Below, piece by piece: positions 8,776-17,747 of a DNA stretch of 64,000 bases (position 1 is the stretch's first letter; each line of letters begins with the position of its first letter). The notes beneath the pieces were generated by a model that made no database searches, had not been told where the DNA came from, and worked only from the letters and a program-made list of their open reading frames with translations. Source of the DNA: Actinokineospora sp. NBRC 105648. GTDB taxonomy: Bacteria > Actinomycetota > Actinomycetes > Mycobacteriales > Pseudonocardiaceae. The translations under genes were made by a program, and so were the position numbers. The stretch covers positions 177,414 through 241,413 of the forward strand of contig NZ_BSTR01000007.1 in the NCBI RefSeq assembly GCF_030269645.1, in the 5' to 3' direction.

Positions 8776-8898
8776 CGGCGGTTCCCTTCGCCAACCGTTG
8801 GTAGCGAGGCAACGTAGCGCACCGGGGGCGGAGTTGACTGCTCAACGACCGAAGTCGATGCACGGCCGTAACCATGTCGATCAGTCCACTGAGGACTT

Positions 8899-9387
8899 TC
8901 ACGTCTCGGTCGAGCGCTCCAGCGCGTCGAGCAGCGGGGCGACCCGGTACGGGATCTGCTCGGTCATCGCCACCGCGGTGGTGCTGCGGATGACCCCGTG
9001 GCAGGACAGCACCTCGTTGATCACCTCGTGCAGGTGCCGGGTGTTGCGCGCGGCCACCCGCACCAGCAGGTCGCCGTCACCGGCGATGCCATGCGCCTCG
9101 AGCACGTAAGAGACCTTCCGCAGGTCCTCTATGGCGGCGGTCAACCTGCCCTGCGCGACCTGGACGGTGACGAACGCGGTGACCTCCACCCCGATCGCGG
9201 TGTAGTCCACCGCGCGGCCGCGGTGCCCCACCACCCCCTGGCGCTCGAGCCGGGTGACCCGGGCGTGCGCGGTGTTGCGCGCGATGCCCAGCCGCTCGGC
9301 GAGCTCGGTGATGCCGATCCGCGGGCTGGTGACCAGCTCCCGGATGACCCGCAGGTCGAGGCGGTTGACGATGCCCACGATGCGCAA
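8899..9387 (-). CDS. Lrp/AsnC-family transcriptional regulator
   Basis: A 162-residue regulator with an N-terminal winged helix (about 8-58; ITELAERLGIARNTAHARVTRLE) and a C-terminal RAM ligand-binding domain with the usual GDGDLLVRVAARN core. These proteins form octamers and sense amino acids. The gene is divergent from the indolepyruvate:ferredoxin oxidoreductase gene with 127 bases between the starts. It is therefore the obvious candidate regulator of aromatic amino-acid breakdown through that enzyme and of itself. Confidence 0.88.
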   Translation of the reverse strand: MRIVGIVNRLDLRVIRELVTSPRIGITELAERLGIARNTAHARVTRLERQGVVGHRGRAVDYTAIGVEVTAFVTVQVAQGRLTAAIEDLRKVSYVLEAHGIAGDGDLLVRVAARNTRHLHEVINEVLSCHGVIRSTTAVAMTEQIPYRVAPLLDALERSTET

Positions 9388-9514
9388 CCCTCCCGACGCC
9401 GACAGGCCAGTTTTGAGCGATCCGCTTAAAGTCTCGGGCGGAGTCTTGCACAGCGCTCACCTGAAATCGTTCGCTGACCCGTGGCGCGCAGTCCAAGTGA
9501 GAGGTGTGTGGTCC

Positions 9515-12500
9515 ATGACAGAGCTCTTGGCCGACTATCGGCCCGCTGACGTCGTGCGCCGCGACAGCGGCCGCGGGGCGCTGACCGGCGTCCAAGCCCT
9601 CGGCAAGCTCTTGGTCGACCAACACCGCGCCGACCAGGCGCGCGGCTGGCGCACCGCGGGTCTGGTCTCCGGCTACCGCGGCTCCCCGCTCGCAGGCCTC
9701 GACCTGGTCCTCGACCGCAACGCCGCGCTCCTCGCCGAGCACGACATCGAGTTCATCCCCGGGGTCAACGAGGAGCTCGGCGCGACGGTCGTCTACGGCT
9801 CGCAGCTGGCCACCCAGCTCCCCGGCGCGCGGTTCGAGGGCGTGTTCGGCCTCTGGTATGGCAAGGCGCCCGGTGTGGACCGGTCGGTGGACGCGTTCAA
9901 GCACGGCACCTGGATGGGCACCACCCCGCGCGGGGGTGTGCTGGTGGTGGCCGGTGACGACCCGGCGAGCAAGTCCTCTTCGCTGCCGTCGAACTCGACC
10001 ATGGCGCTGGCCGAGTCCTACCTGCCGGTGCTGTCGCCGGTGGACGTCGCCGACGTGCTGCGACTGGGCCGCTTCGGCTTCGAGATGTCCCGCTTCAGCG
10101 GCGCGTGGACCGGGTTCACCGTGGTCACCGCGATCGGCGACGCGTACGAGATCGTCGACCTGGGCGCCACGCCGCGGATCGTGGTGCCGGAGTTCGAGTG
10201 GGACGGTCGCCCGTGGGCGCCGACGCACAAGGCGGGGGTGGGCATCCCCGAGGCGCTGGCGATGGAGCGCGAGGTCCTCGACGGCAGGCTCGCCGCCGCG
10301 GTGGCGTTCGGCGCGGCCAACGGCCTCAACCAGATCGAGGGCGCTACCGGCGACGCGCGCATCGGCATCGTCGCGGCGGGACACAACTACGCGTGTCTGC
10401 GCGACGCTCTTAACCGCATGGGCCTTACCGAGGACGCCTTGCGCCACCGCGGCGTACGGATCCTGCGGCTGGGAATGGTCCACCCACTGGACCGCGACCT
10501 CTTGGGCCGTTTCGCCGACGGGCTCGAGGAGCTGGTCGTGGTCGAGGACAAGAGGTCGTTCATCGAGACCCTGGTCAAGGAGGCGCTGTTCGACCGCGCC
10601 GTGCGACCGCGGGTGTACGGCAAGCAGGGGCCGACCGGCAAGCAGCTGATCCCGGTGCACGGCGCGCTGGAGGCCGACCGGCTGATCACCGCACTGGGCC
10701 CGTTCCTGGCCGAGCGGCTTGGCACCGAGCACGTCGTGCTGCCCAGGAACAACCGCCCCAAGATCGCGTTGACGCTGGTCAACCGCACCCCGTTCTTCTG
10801 CTCGGGCTGCCCGCACAACCGCTCCACCGAGACCCCGGAGGGCTCGCTCGCGGGCGCTGGCATCGGCTGCCACGCGCTGACCACGTTCATGGACCGCAGC
10901 GTCGGCTTCACCCAGATGGGCGGCGAGGGCGTCAGCTGGGTCGGCGCCGAGCGGTTCACCGACACCCCGCACTTCTTCCAGAACCTCGGCGACGGCACCT
11001 TCTTCCACTCCGGCAGCCTCGCCGTCCGCCAGGCCATCGCGGCGGGCACCAACATCACCTTCAAGCTGCTCTACAACGCCGCCGTGGCGATGACCGGCGG
11101 CCAGCACGCCGACGGCTCGGTCGACCCGGTCGCGGTCACCCGGATGCTGCACGCCGAGGGCGTCGCCAAGACCGTGGTGGTCACCGACGACACCGGCAAG
11201 TACGCGCGTGGCACCAAGTGGGCGCCGGGGGTGAAGGTGCGCCACCGCGACGACCTCGACGAGGTCCAGCGCGAGCTGCGCGACACCCCCGGGGTGACGG
11301 TGATCCTCTACGACCAGGAGTGCGCCGCGGAGAAGCGCCGCAAGCGCAAGCGCGGCCTGGCCCCGGACCCGGCGACCCGGGTGTACATCAACGAGTCGGT
11401 GTGCGAGGGCTGCGGCGACTGCGGCCGAAAGTCGAACTGCCTGAGCGTCGAGCCGACCGACACCGAGTTCGGGCGCAAGACCCAGATCGACCAGACCTCG
11501 TGCAACAAGGACTACTCCTGCCTGCTGGGCGACTGCCCGTCGTTCGTCACCGTGGTCCCGGGCAAGGCGGTCCCGGCCAAGGCGGAGGCCAAGAAGACCA
11601 GGCACGAGGAGCTGCCCGCCGACCTGCCTGAGCCCGCTTCCCGGCCGACGGCGGCGAACCTGGTGATGGTCGGCATCGGCGGCACCGGTGTGGTGACGAC
11701 GAACCAGGTCCTCGCCACGGCTGCCCTGATCAGCGGCCTGGACGCGCGCGCCCTCGACCAGACCGGCCTGAGCCAGAAGGCGGGCGCGGTCGTCTCGCAC
11801 CTGCGGATCACCCCGGAGCCGACCGAGCAGCCCGGGCTGGTGCCCACCGGCTCGGCCGACGGCTACCTGGTCTTCGACGCCCTCGCCGCCACCGCGGAGC
11901 CGAACCTGTCCCGCTGCGCAGCCGAGCGCACGGTCGCGGTGGTGTCCACCTCGGAGGTCCCGACCGGCCGGATGGTCGTCGACACCGGCGTGTCCTACCC
12001 CGGCCGCGACGACCTGGTCAGCCGGATCGGCGCGCGGACGGCGGACCTGCGCGCGTTCGACGCCCTCGACCTGGCCGAGCGCCTGTTCGGCGGCACGGCG
12101 GCGGCGAACTTCCTGGTGATCGGCGCGGCCTACCAACTGGGCGTGCTGCCGCTGACGGCCGAGGCGATCGAGCGGGCCATCGAACTCAACGGCGTCGGTG
12201 TCACCACCACCACGCAGGCATTCCGCGCGGGCCGCAAGGCAGTGCTCGACCCGACCTGGATGACCGGCACGCCAGCGCAAACGGCCGTTGGGTCGCCCCT
12301 CGCCGAGGGCTTCACCGGCGAACTCCGCAGGTTGCTGGACATCCGGCTACCGGAACTGGTGGCGTACCAGAATAAGGCGTACGCACAGCGCTACCTGTCG
12401 ACGGTAGAGCGGGTCTACGAGGCAGAGCAGACCGCAGGCCTCCCCGGCACCTTGACCGAAGCCGTCGCACGCAACCTCTTCAAGCTGATGGCGTACAAGG

Positions 12501-12952
12501 ACGAGTACGAGGTCGCCCGCCTACACCTGTCCCCAGCCCTGCAAGCCGAGGTAGAGGCGCAATTCGGCCCAGGCACCCAGGTCGGCTACCAGCTACACCC
12601 CCCAATGCTCCGCGCGATGGGCATGCGCCGGAAGCTGACCCTCAAACGCACAGCCCGCCCCGCGTTTACCGTGCTGCGGGCGCTAAGAGGCCTGCGCGGC
12701 ACCGCGTTCGACCCCTTCGGCCGAGCACACCTCCGCAAGGTAGAACGCACCCTGATCACCGAGTACGAGAGCCTTGTCAGCCACCTCTTGTCATCGCTGC
12801 GGCACTACGACACGGCCGTCGAACTGGCGAACCTGCCCGACATGGTGCGCGGCTACGAGGACATCAAACTCACCGCGATCGCGGGTTACCGCGCACGCCA
12901 ACAAGAACTGCTCGCGCAGCTGACGCAAGAACCGGTGGCTTCCACCAAGTGA
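9515..12952 (+). CDS. Indolepyruvate ferredoxin oxidoreductase, fused subunits
   Basis: A 1,145-residue cytoplasmic enzyme that oxidatively decarboxylates aryl-pyruvates to aryl-acetyl-CoA with ferredoxin as acceptor, in aromatic amino-acid catabolism. The N-terminal pyrimidine-binding part begins with LVSGYRGSPLAGLD. Near residue 428 is CSGCPHN, and the TPP-binding region GGEGVSWVGAE follows at about 468. A ferredoxin-like cluster segment begins at about 629 (CEGCGDCGRKSNC, CNKDYSCLLGDCP). From about 719 a gamma-type domain starts at GIGGTGVVTTNQV. The long single-chain alpha/beta/gamma form is usual in actinobacteria. The ATG is preceded by GAGAGG; a GTG nine bases upstream is also possible. 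Confidence 0.9.
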   Translation: MTELLADYRPADVVRRDSGRGALTGVQALGKLLVDQHRADQARGWRTAGLVSGYRGSPLAGLDLVLDRNAALLAEHDIEFIPGVNEELGATVVYGSQLATQLPGARFEGVFGLWYGKAPGVDRSVDAFKHGTWMGTTPRGGVLVVAGDDPASKSSSLPSNSTMALAESYLPVLSPVDVADVLRLGRFGFEMSRFSGAWTGFTVVTAIGDAYEIVDLGATPRIVVPEFEWDGRPWAPTHKAGVGIPEALAMEREVLDGRLAAAVAFGAANGLNQIEGATGDARIGIVAAGHNYACLRDALNRMGLTEDALRHRGVRILRLGMVHPLDRDLLGRFADGLEELVVVEDKRSFIETLVKEALFDRAVRPRVYGKQGPTGKQLIPVHGALEADRLITALGPFLAERLGTEHVVLPRNNRPKIALTLVNRTPFFCSGCPHNRSTETPEGSLAGAGIGCHALTTFMDRSVGFTQMGGEGVSWVGAERFTDTPHFFQNLGDGTFFHSGSLAVRQAIAAGTNITFKLLYNAAVAMTGGQHADGSVDPVAVTRMLHAEGVAKTVVVTDDTGKYARGTKWAPGVKVRHRDDLDEVQRELRDTPGVTVILYDQECAAEKRRKRKRGLAPDPATRVYINESVCEGCGDCGRKSNCLSVEPTDTEFGRKTQIDQTSCNKDYSCLLGDCPSFVTVVPGKAVPAKAEAKKTRHEELPADLPEPASRPTAANLVMVGIGGTGVVTTNQVLATAALISGLDARALDQTGLSQKAGAVVSHLRITPEPTEQPGLVPTGSADGYLVFDALAATAEPNLSRCAAERTVAVVSTSEVPTGRMVVDTGVSYPGRDDLVSRIGARTADLRAFDALDLAERLFGGTAAANFLVIGAAYQLGVLPLTAEAIERAIELNGVGVTTTTQAFRAGRKAVLDPTWMTGTPAQTAVGSPLAEGFTGELRRLLDIRLPELVAYQNKAYAQRYLSTVERVYEAEQTAGLPGTLTEAVARNLFKLMAYKDEYEVARLHLSPALQAEVEAQFGPGTQVGYQLHPPMLRAMGMRRKLTLKRTARPAFTVLRALRGLRGTAFDPFGRAHLRKVERTLITEYESLVSHLLSSLRHYDTAVELANLPDMVRGYEDIKLTAIAGYRARQQELLAQLTQEPVASTK

Positions 12953-12989
12953 GCTGCCCAGGTTAGACCGGCGAGACCGAGATCTTGAG

Positions 12990-13026
12990 GGAGTGGGACG
13001 AGCCGTGACGCGGCCCGTCCCACTCC
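12990..13026. terminator. Intrinsic terminator-like hairpin
   Basis: A perfect 11-bp inverted repeat (GGAGTGGGACG / CGTCCCACTCC) with a 15-base loop sits between two convergent genes, 38 bases after the oxidoreductase stop. It lacks a T-tract, as is common in actinobacteria, and could end transcription from both sides. Confidence 0.6.
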
Positions 13027-13051
13027 TGTCCGGTGTCACCCCACCGGGGTC

Positions 13052-13585
13052 TCAGTTCCGCCGACCATCCGAAGTGGACAGTGTGGTCGCGGTCCACGCC
13101 GGTGTCCACAGCCAGGCGCCGGTGACGGCGTGCCGGTCGCGGGTCACGACCTCGTGCAGCTCGTCCGGCTGCAGCGCGCTGTGCCGCGGCAGCGAGTAGA
13201 GCGGCGCGGCGGAGTCGGACAGCAGCAGCGCCAGGTTCGTGTCCGGGGCCTCGTCCAAGGCGTCGTGCAGTGAGCGGGACCCGACGAGCCGGACGGCCGC
13301 GGCCGGGGCGCGGTCGAGGTGGATGGCCACGCGCAGGCGCAGGCGGGGGTGTTCGGTGTTGTGCCGCCCCAGCGCGGTGTCCAGGGCGCGGGGGAAGCGG
13401 TCGGCCGAGGCGGGCGGCAGGACCGCGAGCCGCACACCGTCCGGCTGCGGCCACCAGTCCGCGTGATCGAGTCGAGCGGTGTGCTCGGCGTCGGCCAGGA
13501 CCGCCATCAGGTGGTCTCCCGGCGAGTGGCCGTGCACGGCGACCGCGACACAGGGCAGCCGGCCTGTTGCGCCGGTCGGGGTCAT
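13052..13585 (-). CDS. Hypothetical protein next to Crp/Fnr gene
   Basis: A 177-residue soluble protein beginning MTPTGATGRLPCVAVAVHGH, with an alternating hydrophobic beta-strand pattern and the motif LRVAIHLDRAPAAAVRLVGS. The pattern recalls actinobacterial nucleotide-cyclase-like or effector-associated domains (hydrophobic strand, HxDR), but no family can be assigned with confidence. The ATG at 13585 is preferred over a longer start at 13639 because the extra residues are non-conserved in character and run close to the upstream gene. It is downstream of and cooriented with the Crp/Fnr gene, 58 bases away. Confidence 0.55.
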   Translation of the reverse strand: MTPTGATGRLPCVAVAVHGHSPGDHLMAVLADAEHTARLDHADWWPQPDGVRLAVLPPASADRFPRALDTALGRHNTEHPRLRLRVAIHLDRAPAAAVRLVGSRSLHDALDEAPDTNLALLLSDSAAPLYSLPRHSALQPDELHEVVTRDRHAVTGAWLWTPAWTATTLSTSDGRRN

Positions 13586-13643
13586 GGGGTTGAGCCTTTC
13601 GGGTCGACTGCGCCTCTCGGTCGACACTCTGGGCCACATCGCG

Positions 13644-14357
13644 TCAGGGCACTACGCACGGCGGCGGATTCTCGTTCCACCCGGCGATCCCGCGCAGCTT
13701 CCCCAGGTCGACGATGCTGATCCGCCGGTACGCCTTGCTGATCACCCCGTCCGCCTCGAGGTCGGCCAGCGCCTTCTCCACGGTCCGGTTGCCCAGGCCC
13801 GCCATGTACCCCAGTTCGTGCTGGGTGAGCGGGATCGGCAGCTCCCACCGGTCGCCGACCCGCTCGCCGTACTGCGCGGCCGCCTCGACCAGCAGCCTGC
13901 TCAGCTTGACCTTGGCGCCCTTGATGGTGGCATCCACCCGGCGCCGGTTGGCCCAGCGCAGCCGGTTGCCGATCATCCGGCTCACCTCGATGGCGAGGTC
14001 CGGGTGCTGGGTCATCAGCGCCCGCAGCCGGGCCCGGGACAGCGACCGCACCGCCAGCGGCGTCGAGGCGCGCACGGTGGCCGAGCGCCGGGCGCCGGGC
14101 TCGATGGCGCCCAGCTCGCCCACCATGTCGCCCGCGAGCCGGATGCCGAGCACGCTCATCGCCCCGTTCTCGGTCTCGACGTAGACCATGACCACGCCGT
14201 CGATGATCAGGTAGACCACGTCGCCCAGCTCGTCCTGGCGGAGCAGGTAGTGGTCCTTCGGGTACCGCACCTCGGCCCCGGCCGAGAGCAGCGCGGCCCT
14301 GGTCTTCTCACCCAGCCGACCGAGCAGGCTGGCGGCGGGCCACGGCGGTTCGGTCAA
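13644..14357 (-). CDS. Crp/Fnr-family transcriptional regulator
   Basis: A 237-residue regulator with a cyclic-nucleotide-binding-like beta barrel (about 10-125; LIIDGVVMVYVETENG, GDMVGELGAIEPGARRSATV). The GELG/RRSA signature resembles the phosphate-binding cassette of Crp. A C-terminal helix-turn-helix follows (about 155-225; LTQHELGYMAGLGNRTVEKA). The start is a TTG with GGGAG 6 bases upstream. It may control the small gene downstream. Confidence 0.85.
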   Translation of the reverse strand: MTEPPWPAASLLGRLGEKTRAALLSAGAEVRYPKDHYLLRQDELGDVVYLIIDGVVMVYVETENGAMSVLGIRLAGDMVGELGAIEPGARRSATVRASTPLAVRSLSRARLRALMTQHPDLAIEVSRMIGNRLRWANRRRVDATIKGAKVKLSRLLVEAAAQYGERVGDRWELPIPLTQHELGYMAGLGNRTVEKALADLEADGVISKAYRRISIVDLGKLRGIAGWNENPPPCVVP

Positions 14358-14533
14358 GTCGTCTCCCGCTCGCTGGTGCGGACGCAGGTCAGCCTGCCGT
14401 CATCACGCCGCCACCCCACCGAGCCGGGCGACCAATCACCCCTCTGCCGACCCGATGCCCCGGATCAGCCCACAACGCACGGCGGAAAGAAGACCACCGA
14501 CGGTAGTCCGGTGCTCCTGACGGGCGACACCCG

Positions 14534-15388
14534 TCACCGGGATTGCGGAAGCCGCCCGGTCACCGCCCGCACAGACGGCGCGGGCACCAACGGCCCGATG
14601 TCCCCATCCGGCGCCACATCGAGATCCACGACCACCGGCGCGTGGTCGCTGGGCCCGGTCCCCTTCCTGGCCTGCCGGTCCACCCACGCGGCCGCGACCC
14701 GCCCGGCCACCGCCGCCCCGGCCAGCACCAGGTCGATCCGCATCCCGAGGTCCTTGTGGAACATCCCGGCCCGGTAGTCCCAGTAGGTGAAGACCCGCTC
14801 CCCGGGCCACCGGTCCCGCACCACGTCGCGCAGCCCCAGCCCGAGGATCTCCCCCAACGCCGCCCGCTCGGCGGGCGTCACGTGGGTGTGCCCGACATAG
14901 GCGGCCGGGTCGAACACGTCGACGTCAGCGGGCGCGATGTTGATGTCCCCGCACACCAGGACGTCCGACGGACCGTCGGCCAACTGGTCCCGCAGGGCGG
15001 CCAACCAGGCCAGCTTGTAGTGGTAGTGGTCGGAGTCGGGCACCCGCCCGTTGGGGACGTAGAGGGAGTGCACCCGCACACCACCGCAGGTGGCCGACAC
15101 CGCCCGAGCCTCCGGGTGCGGGAACCCCGGACCACCGGGGATGCCCTGGACGACGTCCGCGAGCCCAACCCGGGACAGGATGGCCACACCGTTCCACTGC
15201 ACCTCACCGTTGAGGGCGACCTCGTAACCACGCTCAGCCAACGCAGGCCCAAGCAAGTCAACAAACGCCGCGTCGGCGAGCTTGGTCTCCTGCAGGCACA
15301 CCACGTCCGGCGCCCGCTCATCGAGCCACGGCAACAACCGGGGCATCCGCTGCTTGACCGAGTTCACATTCCAGGTAGCCACCCGCAC
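14534..15388 (-). CDS. xthA: Exodeoxyribonuclease III
   Basis: A 284-residue DNA repair nuclease of the exonuclease/endonuclease/phosphatase fold that cuts at abasic sites and removes 3' blocking groups using Mg2+. Motifs in order are the N-terminal VATWNVNSVKQR (Asn), the metal-binding Glu in VCLQETKL, the catalytic region LYVPNGRVPDSDHY, GDINIAP, and the terminal SDHAPVVVDLD. The GTG at 15388 begins the fold exactly; upstream residues of the longer frame would lie in the tRNA promoter region. It is divergent from tRNA-Lys. Confidence 0.92.
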   Translation of the reverse strand: MRVATWNVNSVKQRMPRLLPWLDERAPDVVCLQETKLADAAFVDLLGPALAERGYEVALNGEVQWNGVAILSRVGLADVVQGIPGGPGFPHPEARAVSATCGGVRVHSLYVPNGRVPDSDHYHYKLAWLAALRDQLADGPSDVLVCGDINIAPADVDVFDPAAYVGHTHVTPAERAALGEILGLGLRDVVRDRWPGERVFTYWDYRAGMFHKDLGMRIDLVLAGAAVAGRVAAAWVDRQARKGTGPSDHAPVVVDLDVAPDGDIGPLVPAPSVRAVTGRLPQSR

Positions 15389-15451
15389 CCCACCCACGTT
15401 AGCCCGGCCCGAACACCCCCTCCACCCGGTGCCGCTACACTCGGGCACCCC

Positions 15452-15524
15452 GGGCCGTTAGCTCAATTGGTAGAGCTGCGGACTTTTAATCCGTAGGTTC
15501 TGGGTTCGAGCCCCAGGCGGCCCA
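15452..15524 (+). tRNA. tRNA-Lys (anticodon TTT)
   Basis: A 73-base cloverleaf: acceptor GGGCCGT pairing GCGGCCC, D-stem GCTC/GAGC, anticodon stem GCGGA/TCCGT with loop CTTTTAA, T-arm CTGGG/CCCAG around TTCGAGC, and discriminator A. CCA is not encoded. The 3' half, from 15491, is the attachment site of the mobile element that follows; the element carries an identical copy, so the tRNA stays intact after integration. Confidence 0.97.
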
Positions 15525-15553
15525 CAAAGCCCCAGGTCAGCGACCTGGGGCTT
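15491..15553 (+). repeat. attL of the integrated element (63-bp direct repeat)
   Basis: The 63 bases from the anticodon stem of tRNA-Lys through its terminator hairpin recur exactly at 29052-29114. Flanking bases differ on both sides. This is the hallmark of site-specific integration by a tyrosine recombinase at a tRNA 3' end. Confidence 0.95.
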
Positions 15554-15556
15554 TGC
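15525..15556 (+). terminator. tRNA-Lys terminator hairpin
   Basis: An inverted repeat CAAAGCCCCAGGTC / GACCTGGGGCTTTG with loop AGC directly follows the tRNA. Most of it is part of the duplicated att core, so the displaced copy at 29086-29114 keeps the stem except its last bases. Confidence 0.85.
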
Positions 15557-15563
15557 TGCGCAA

Positions 15564-15588
15564 GATCATCCCCCGCGTTTACCCCGCG
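15564..15588 (+). repeat. End-proximal 25-bp repeat, attL side
   Basis: GATCATCCCCCGC followed by four variable bases and ACCCCGCG. A copy with 3 mismatches in 25 lies at 28907-28931, in the same orientation near the other end. The positions inside both ends suit integrase arm-binding sites. This copy covers the stop of the integrase relic. Confidence 0.5.
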
Positions 15589-15690
15589 CTTCACCGAGCA
15601 CGTCCCCAAGCGCATCGGCTACTGACCGGCTCACCGAGCCCTGCCCCATGTACACGTGCTGAGTCACCCCAAGTGTGTCTGCCTGGGCAT
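15566..15690 (-). pseudogene. C-terminal remnant of a second integrase
   Basis: This minus-strand frame ends at 15566 and encodes VTQHVYMGQGSVSRSVADAL near its end, aligning with MTQDVYMGRGTVSRGTADAL at the C-terminus of the intact integrase. About 16 of 24 residues match, and the Tyr nucleophile is retained. Upstream of HAQ the similarity stops, so only the last 40 or so codons survive. It sits where an AICE integrase normally ends, beside attL. It is too divergent to be a recent copy of the present integrase, so it looks like a relic of an earlier integrase or element. Confidence 0.75.
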
Positions 15691-16549
15691 GCCGGTTCCG
15701 CAGTGGTTCACTCGGGTGATGGAGGACCCCCTCGACGGTCTGGATGGGGCGGAGCGTCTCGCCTGTCGCGTCGCTGAGCGCGTCACGGGTGCCACAGCCC
15801 GCGCCTGGGACAAGGCCGGGCGGCAAGGCGTTGTCGATGCGTTCCTGGACTACCCAGATGGCCGCTTGGCGGCATTCGAAGTGACTCGGGCCGCAATGAA
15901 CCAATCGGCAATTCAACTGGATCACCTTCTAGGCCGGATCGGGCACGGGTGGGACCTGCCTGGGCAGTGGTACTGGGATGTAATCGTTGGCGACGTCCGC
16001 GATCTCCGCAGGCTGGAAATGTGCTTCCGCAAGATTGTCTTGATATGCGAAGAGGCGGGAGTGTCAAAGCCGGAACTTCTTGTGCCCGCAGTTGGGCTAG
16101 ATCCAGACGAAGACGTTGATTGGCTTACACTCGACTCCAGTTCCAGACTTCAAGGGTATCCAAATCTTTCCGCGCTTGATGGGACCCGGAGACGGAAAGC
16201 CGCAGTTGTGCCAGATGGAGTCGGTGGGATGGTTGATGAGAACCTGACTGGACTCAACGACGCACTTAAGAGTGCCTTCACTGCATCCGCCAGCCTGCGA
16301 AGACACGTCCGAAAGGTCGCAGACACTCCAGCCGACGAACATCACCTATTTGTAATTCTTAACATCACCGACCTCGATTTCGGGGTTGTCGACGGAATCA
16401 TGTACGGAAATAGTCCGCCGACGATCCCCGCATGGCGACCAGAAGGGATTACCCACTTGTGGCTCGCCGCAGACTTCTCGAAACGGGTCCTGCTGAGTTC
16501 CGGAAAATTGTGGGAGCAAGCATTTCCCTACGACAACGAAATGTGGTAG
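15689..16549 (+). CDS. Orphan cargo protein beside attL, possible nuclease-like fold
   Basis: A protein of about 286 residues with no family I recognise. Near the N-terminus it has VVDAFLDYPDGRLAAFEVTR, an Asp, spacer, hairpin and Glu arrangement faintly like PD-(D/E)XK nucleases, but Thr stands where Lys is expected. The middle is alternating and charged, and the end (THLWLAADFSKRVLLSSGKLW) looks like a final strand-helix. Candidate starts are ATGs at 15656, 15689 and 15719; I chose 15689 because 15656 lies inside the integrase relic. Base composition is lower in GC than the host. It converges on the integrase gene with a 1-base gap, which marks it as inserted cargo. Confidence 0.6.
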   Translation: MPVPQWFTRVMEDPLDGLDGAERLACRVAERVTGATARAWDKAGRQGVVDAFLDYPDGRLAAFEVTRAAMNQSAIQLDHLLGRIGHGWDLPGQWYWDVIVGDVRDLRRLEMCFRKIVLICEEAGVSKPELLVPAVGLDPDEDVDWLTLDSSSRLQGYPNLSALDGTRRRKAAVVPDGVGGMVDENLTGLNDALKSAFTASASLRRHVRKVADTPADEHHLFVILNITDLDFGVVDGIMYGNSPPTIPAWRPEGITHLWLAADFSKRVLLSSGKLWEQAFPYDNEMW

Positions 16550-16550
16550 T

Positions 16551-17747
16551 TCAGGTAGTCTTGCCGCTTGATGTCACGGGAGGGGCTGACGAGAGCACTC
16601 GATCTAGGGCATCCGCAGTCCCTCGACTGACCGTTCCTCGCCCCATGTACACGTCCTGTGTCATCGACGGCCGCGCGTGGCCGAGCAGGTCGGCAATCTG
16701 TCGAGCGGTCAAACCGGCCTCGTCCAGCAGCGTCGCGACTGTCTTGCGGAACGTCCGGAAGGTGACCCACTCGAACCCTGCCCGTTTGAGGAACGGCTTC
16801 CAAGCCCGGTTCCGCACATTGCTCGCCTCACGGATGGTGCCGGTCGAGCTGGCGAAGATCGGCCCCGCGGTCGCACCGAGGAGAGCCTGCCGGTCAATCA
16901 GCATGACCACACACCACTCCGGCAGCGGAATCGGTCGCACCGAGTTGGCCGTCTTCCCCTCGTTCAGGATCTTGCCCCGACCCCTGGCCCGGATGACGTT
17001 GCCCTGCATGTTGATCATTTTCTTGGCCGGGTCGAAGTGTTCCCAGTGCGCGGCCAGCGCCTCACCCGTGCGTTCCCCGGTGGCGAGAAAGAACCTGACC
17101 AGGTCCGGAAGATCATCCGCTACCGCTTGTTCGTCCACATCAAGCTTGTCGAGCAGCGTGAACACTTCAGTCGACTCCAGCGACCGAGATTGCGAGGGCT
17201 TATTCCTGGCCTGCCTTGAATCAATCCGACCGATATCCCGCGAGATGTTCCGTTCCAACGCGCCATGCCGGACCGCGAACGCGCAGACTCCGGAGATGAT
17301 CGCGCGCACAGTCTTTGCCGAACTCGCACTCGACTTGTCTCGGACATCCTGGACCACCCGGTCTAACGCCATCGCGGTCAACTCCCTGGCCCGCAGTTCA
17401 CCGAGCGACGGCTGGACAGCAGTCTGCAACCGACTCCGGTAGGTGTCGATCGTGCCCCACGACCCCACTCCCCGATCCGCGAGCCGTTCCAACTCCGCCA
17501 TCCACGCCGCCGCCAGGACTGCGAACTTCGTGTTGCCGTTGAACTCGTCCCCCGCCGCAGGAGCCATAAAGTCACGGATCGCTGTCTTCAACCGATCCTC
17601 CGCTTTCGCTTCCGATGGCGCGTACCGCTCGACCTCGTACACCTTGCCGTCATAGTGCCGATAGCGACACCGAGCGCGGTACTGACTTCCGTACTTCTTG
17701 GTGAGTACCTTCCCGTAGGTCCCGACCGACAACGGCGGCCGCCCCAT
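16551..17747 (-). CDS. int: Tyrosine-recombinase integrase of the AICE
   Basis: A 398-residue site-specific recombinase that integrates and, with Xis, excises the element at tRNA-Lys. It has an N-terminal arm-binding region, a SAM-like core-binding domain (about 75-170) and a catalytic domain with Arg226 (ATGERTGEAL), Arg334 (FRTFRKTVATLLD), His357 (LLGHARPS) and the nucleophile Tyr367 (TQDVYMGRG). The usual HxxR His is replaced by Phe331-region residues (TFRTFR), a variant seen in AICE integrases. Its ATG overlaps the xis stop by one base. Confidence 0.95.
   Translation of the reverse strand: MGRPPLSVGTYGKVLTKKYGSQYRARCRYRHYDGKVYEVERYAPSEAKAEDRLKTAIRDFMAPAAGDEFNGNTKFAVLAAAWMAELERLADRGVGSWGTIDTYRSRLQTAVQPSLGELRARELTAMALDRVVQDVRDKSSASSAKTVRAIISGVCAFAVRHGALERNISRDIGRIDSRQARNKPSQSRSLESTEVFTLLDKLDVDEQAVADDLPDLVRFFLATGERTGEALAAHWEHFDPAKKMINMQGNVIRARGRGKILNEGKTANSVRPIPLPEWCVVMLIDRQALLGATAGPIFASSTGTIREASNVRNRAWKPFLKRAGFEWVTFRTFRKTVATLLDEAGLTARQIADLLGHARPSMTQDVYMGRGTVSRGTADALDRVLSSAPPVTSSGKTT

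Noticed and set aside
9077..12280. 1,067-codon minus-strand frame opposite the oxidoreductase
   Set aside because: Low-complexity Arg/Gly/Val composition without motifs; antisense shadow of a well-supported gene.
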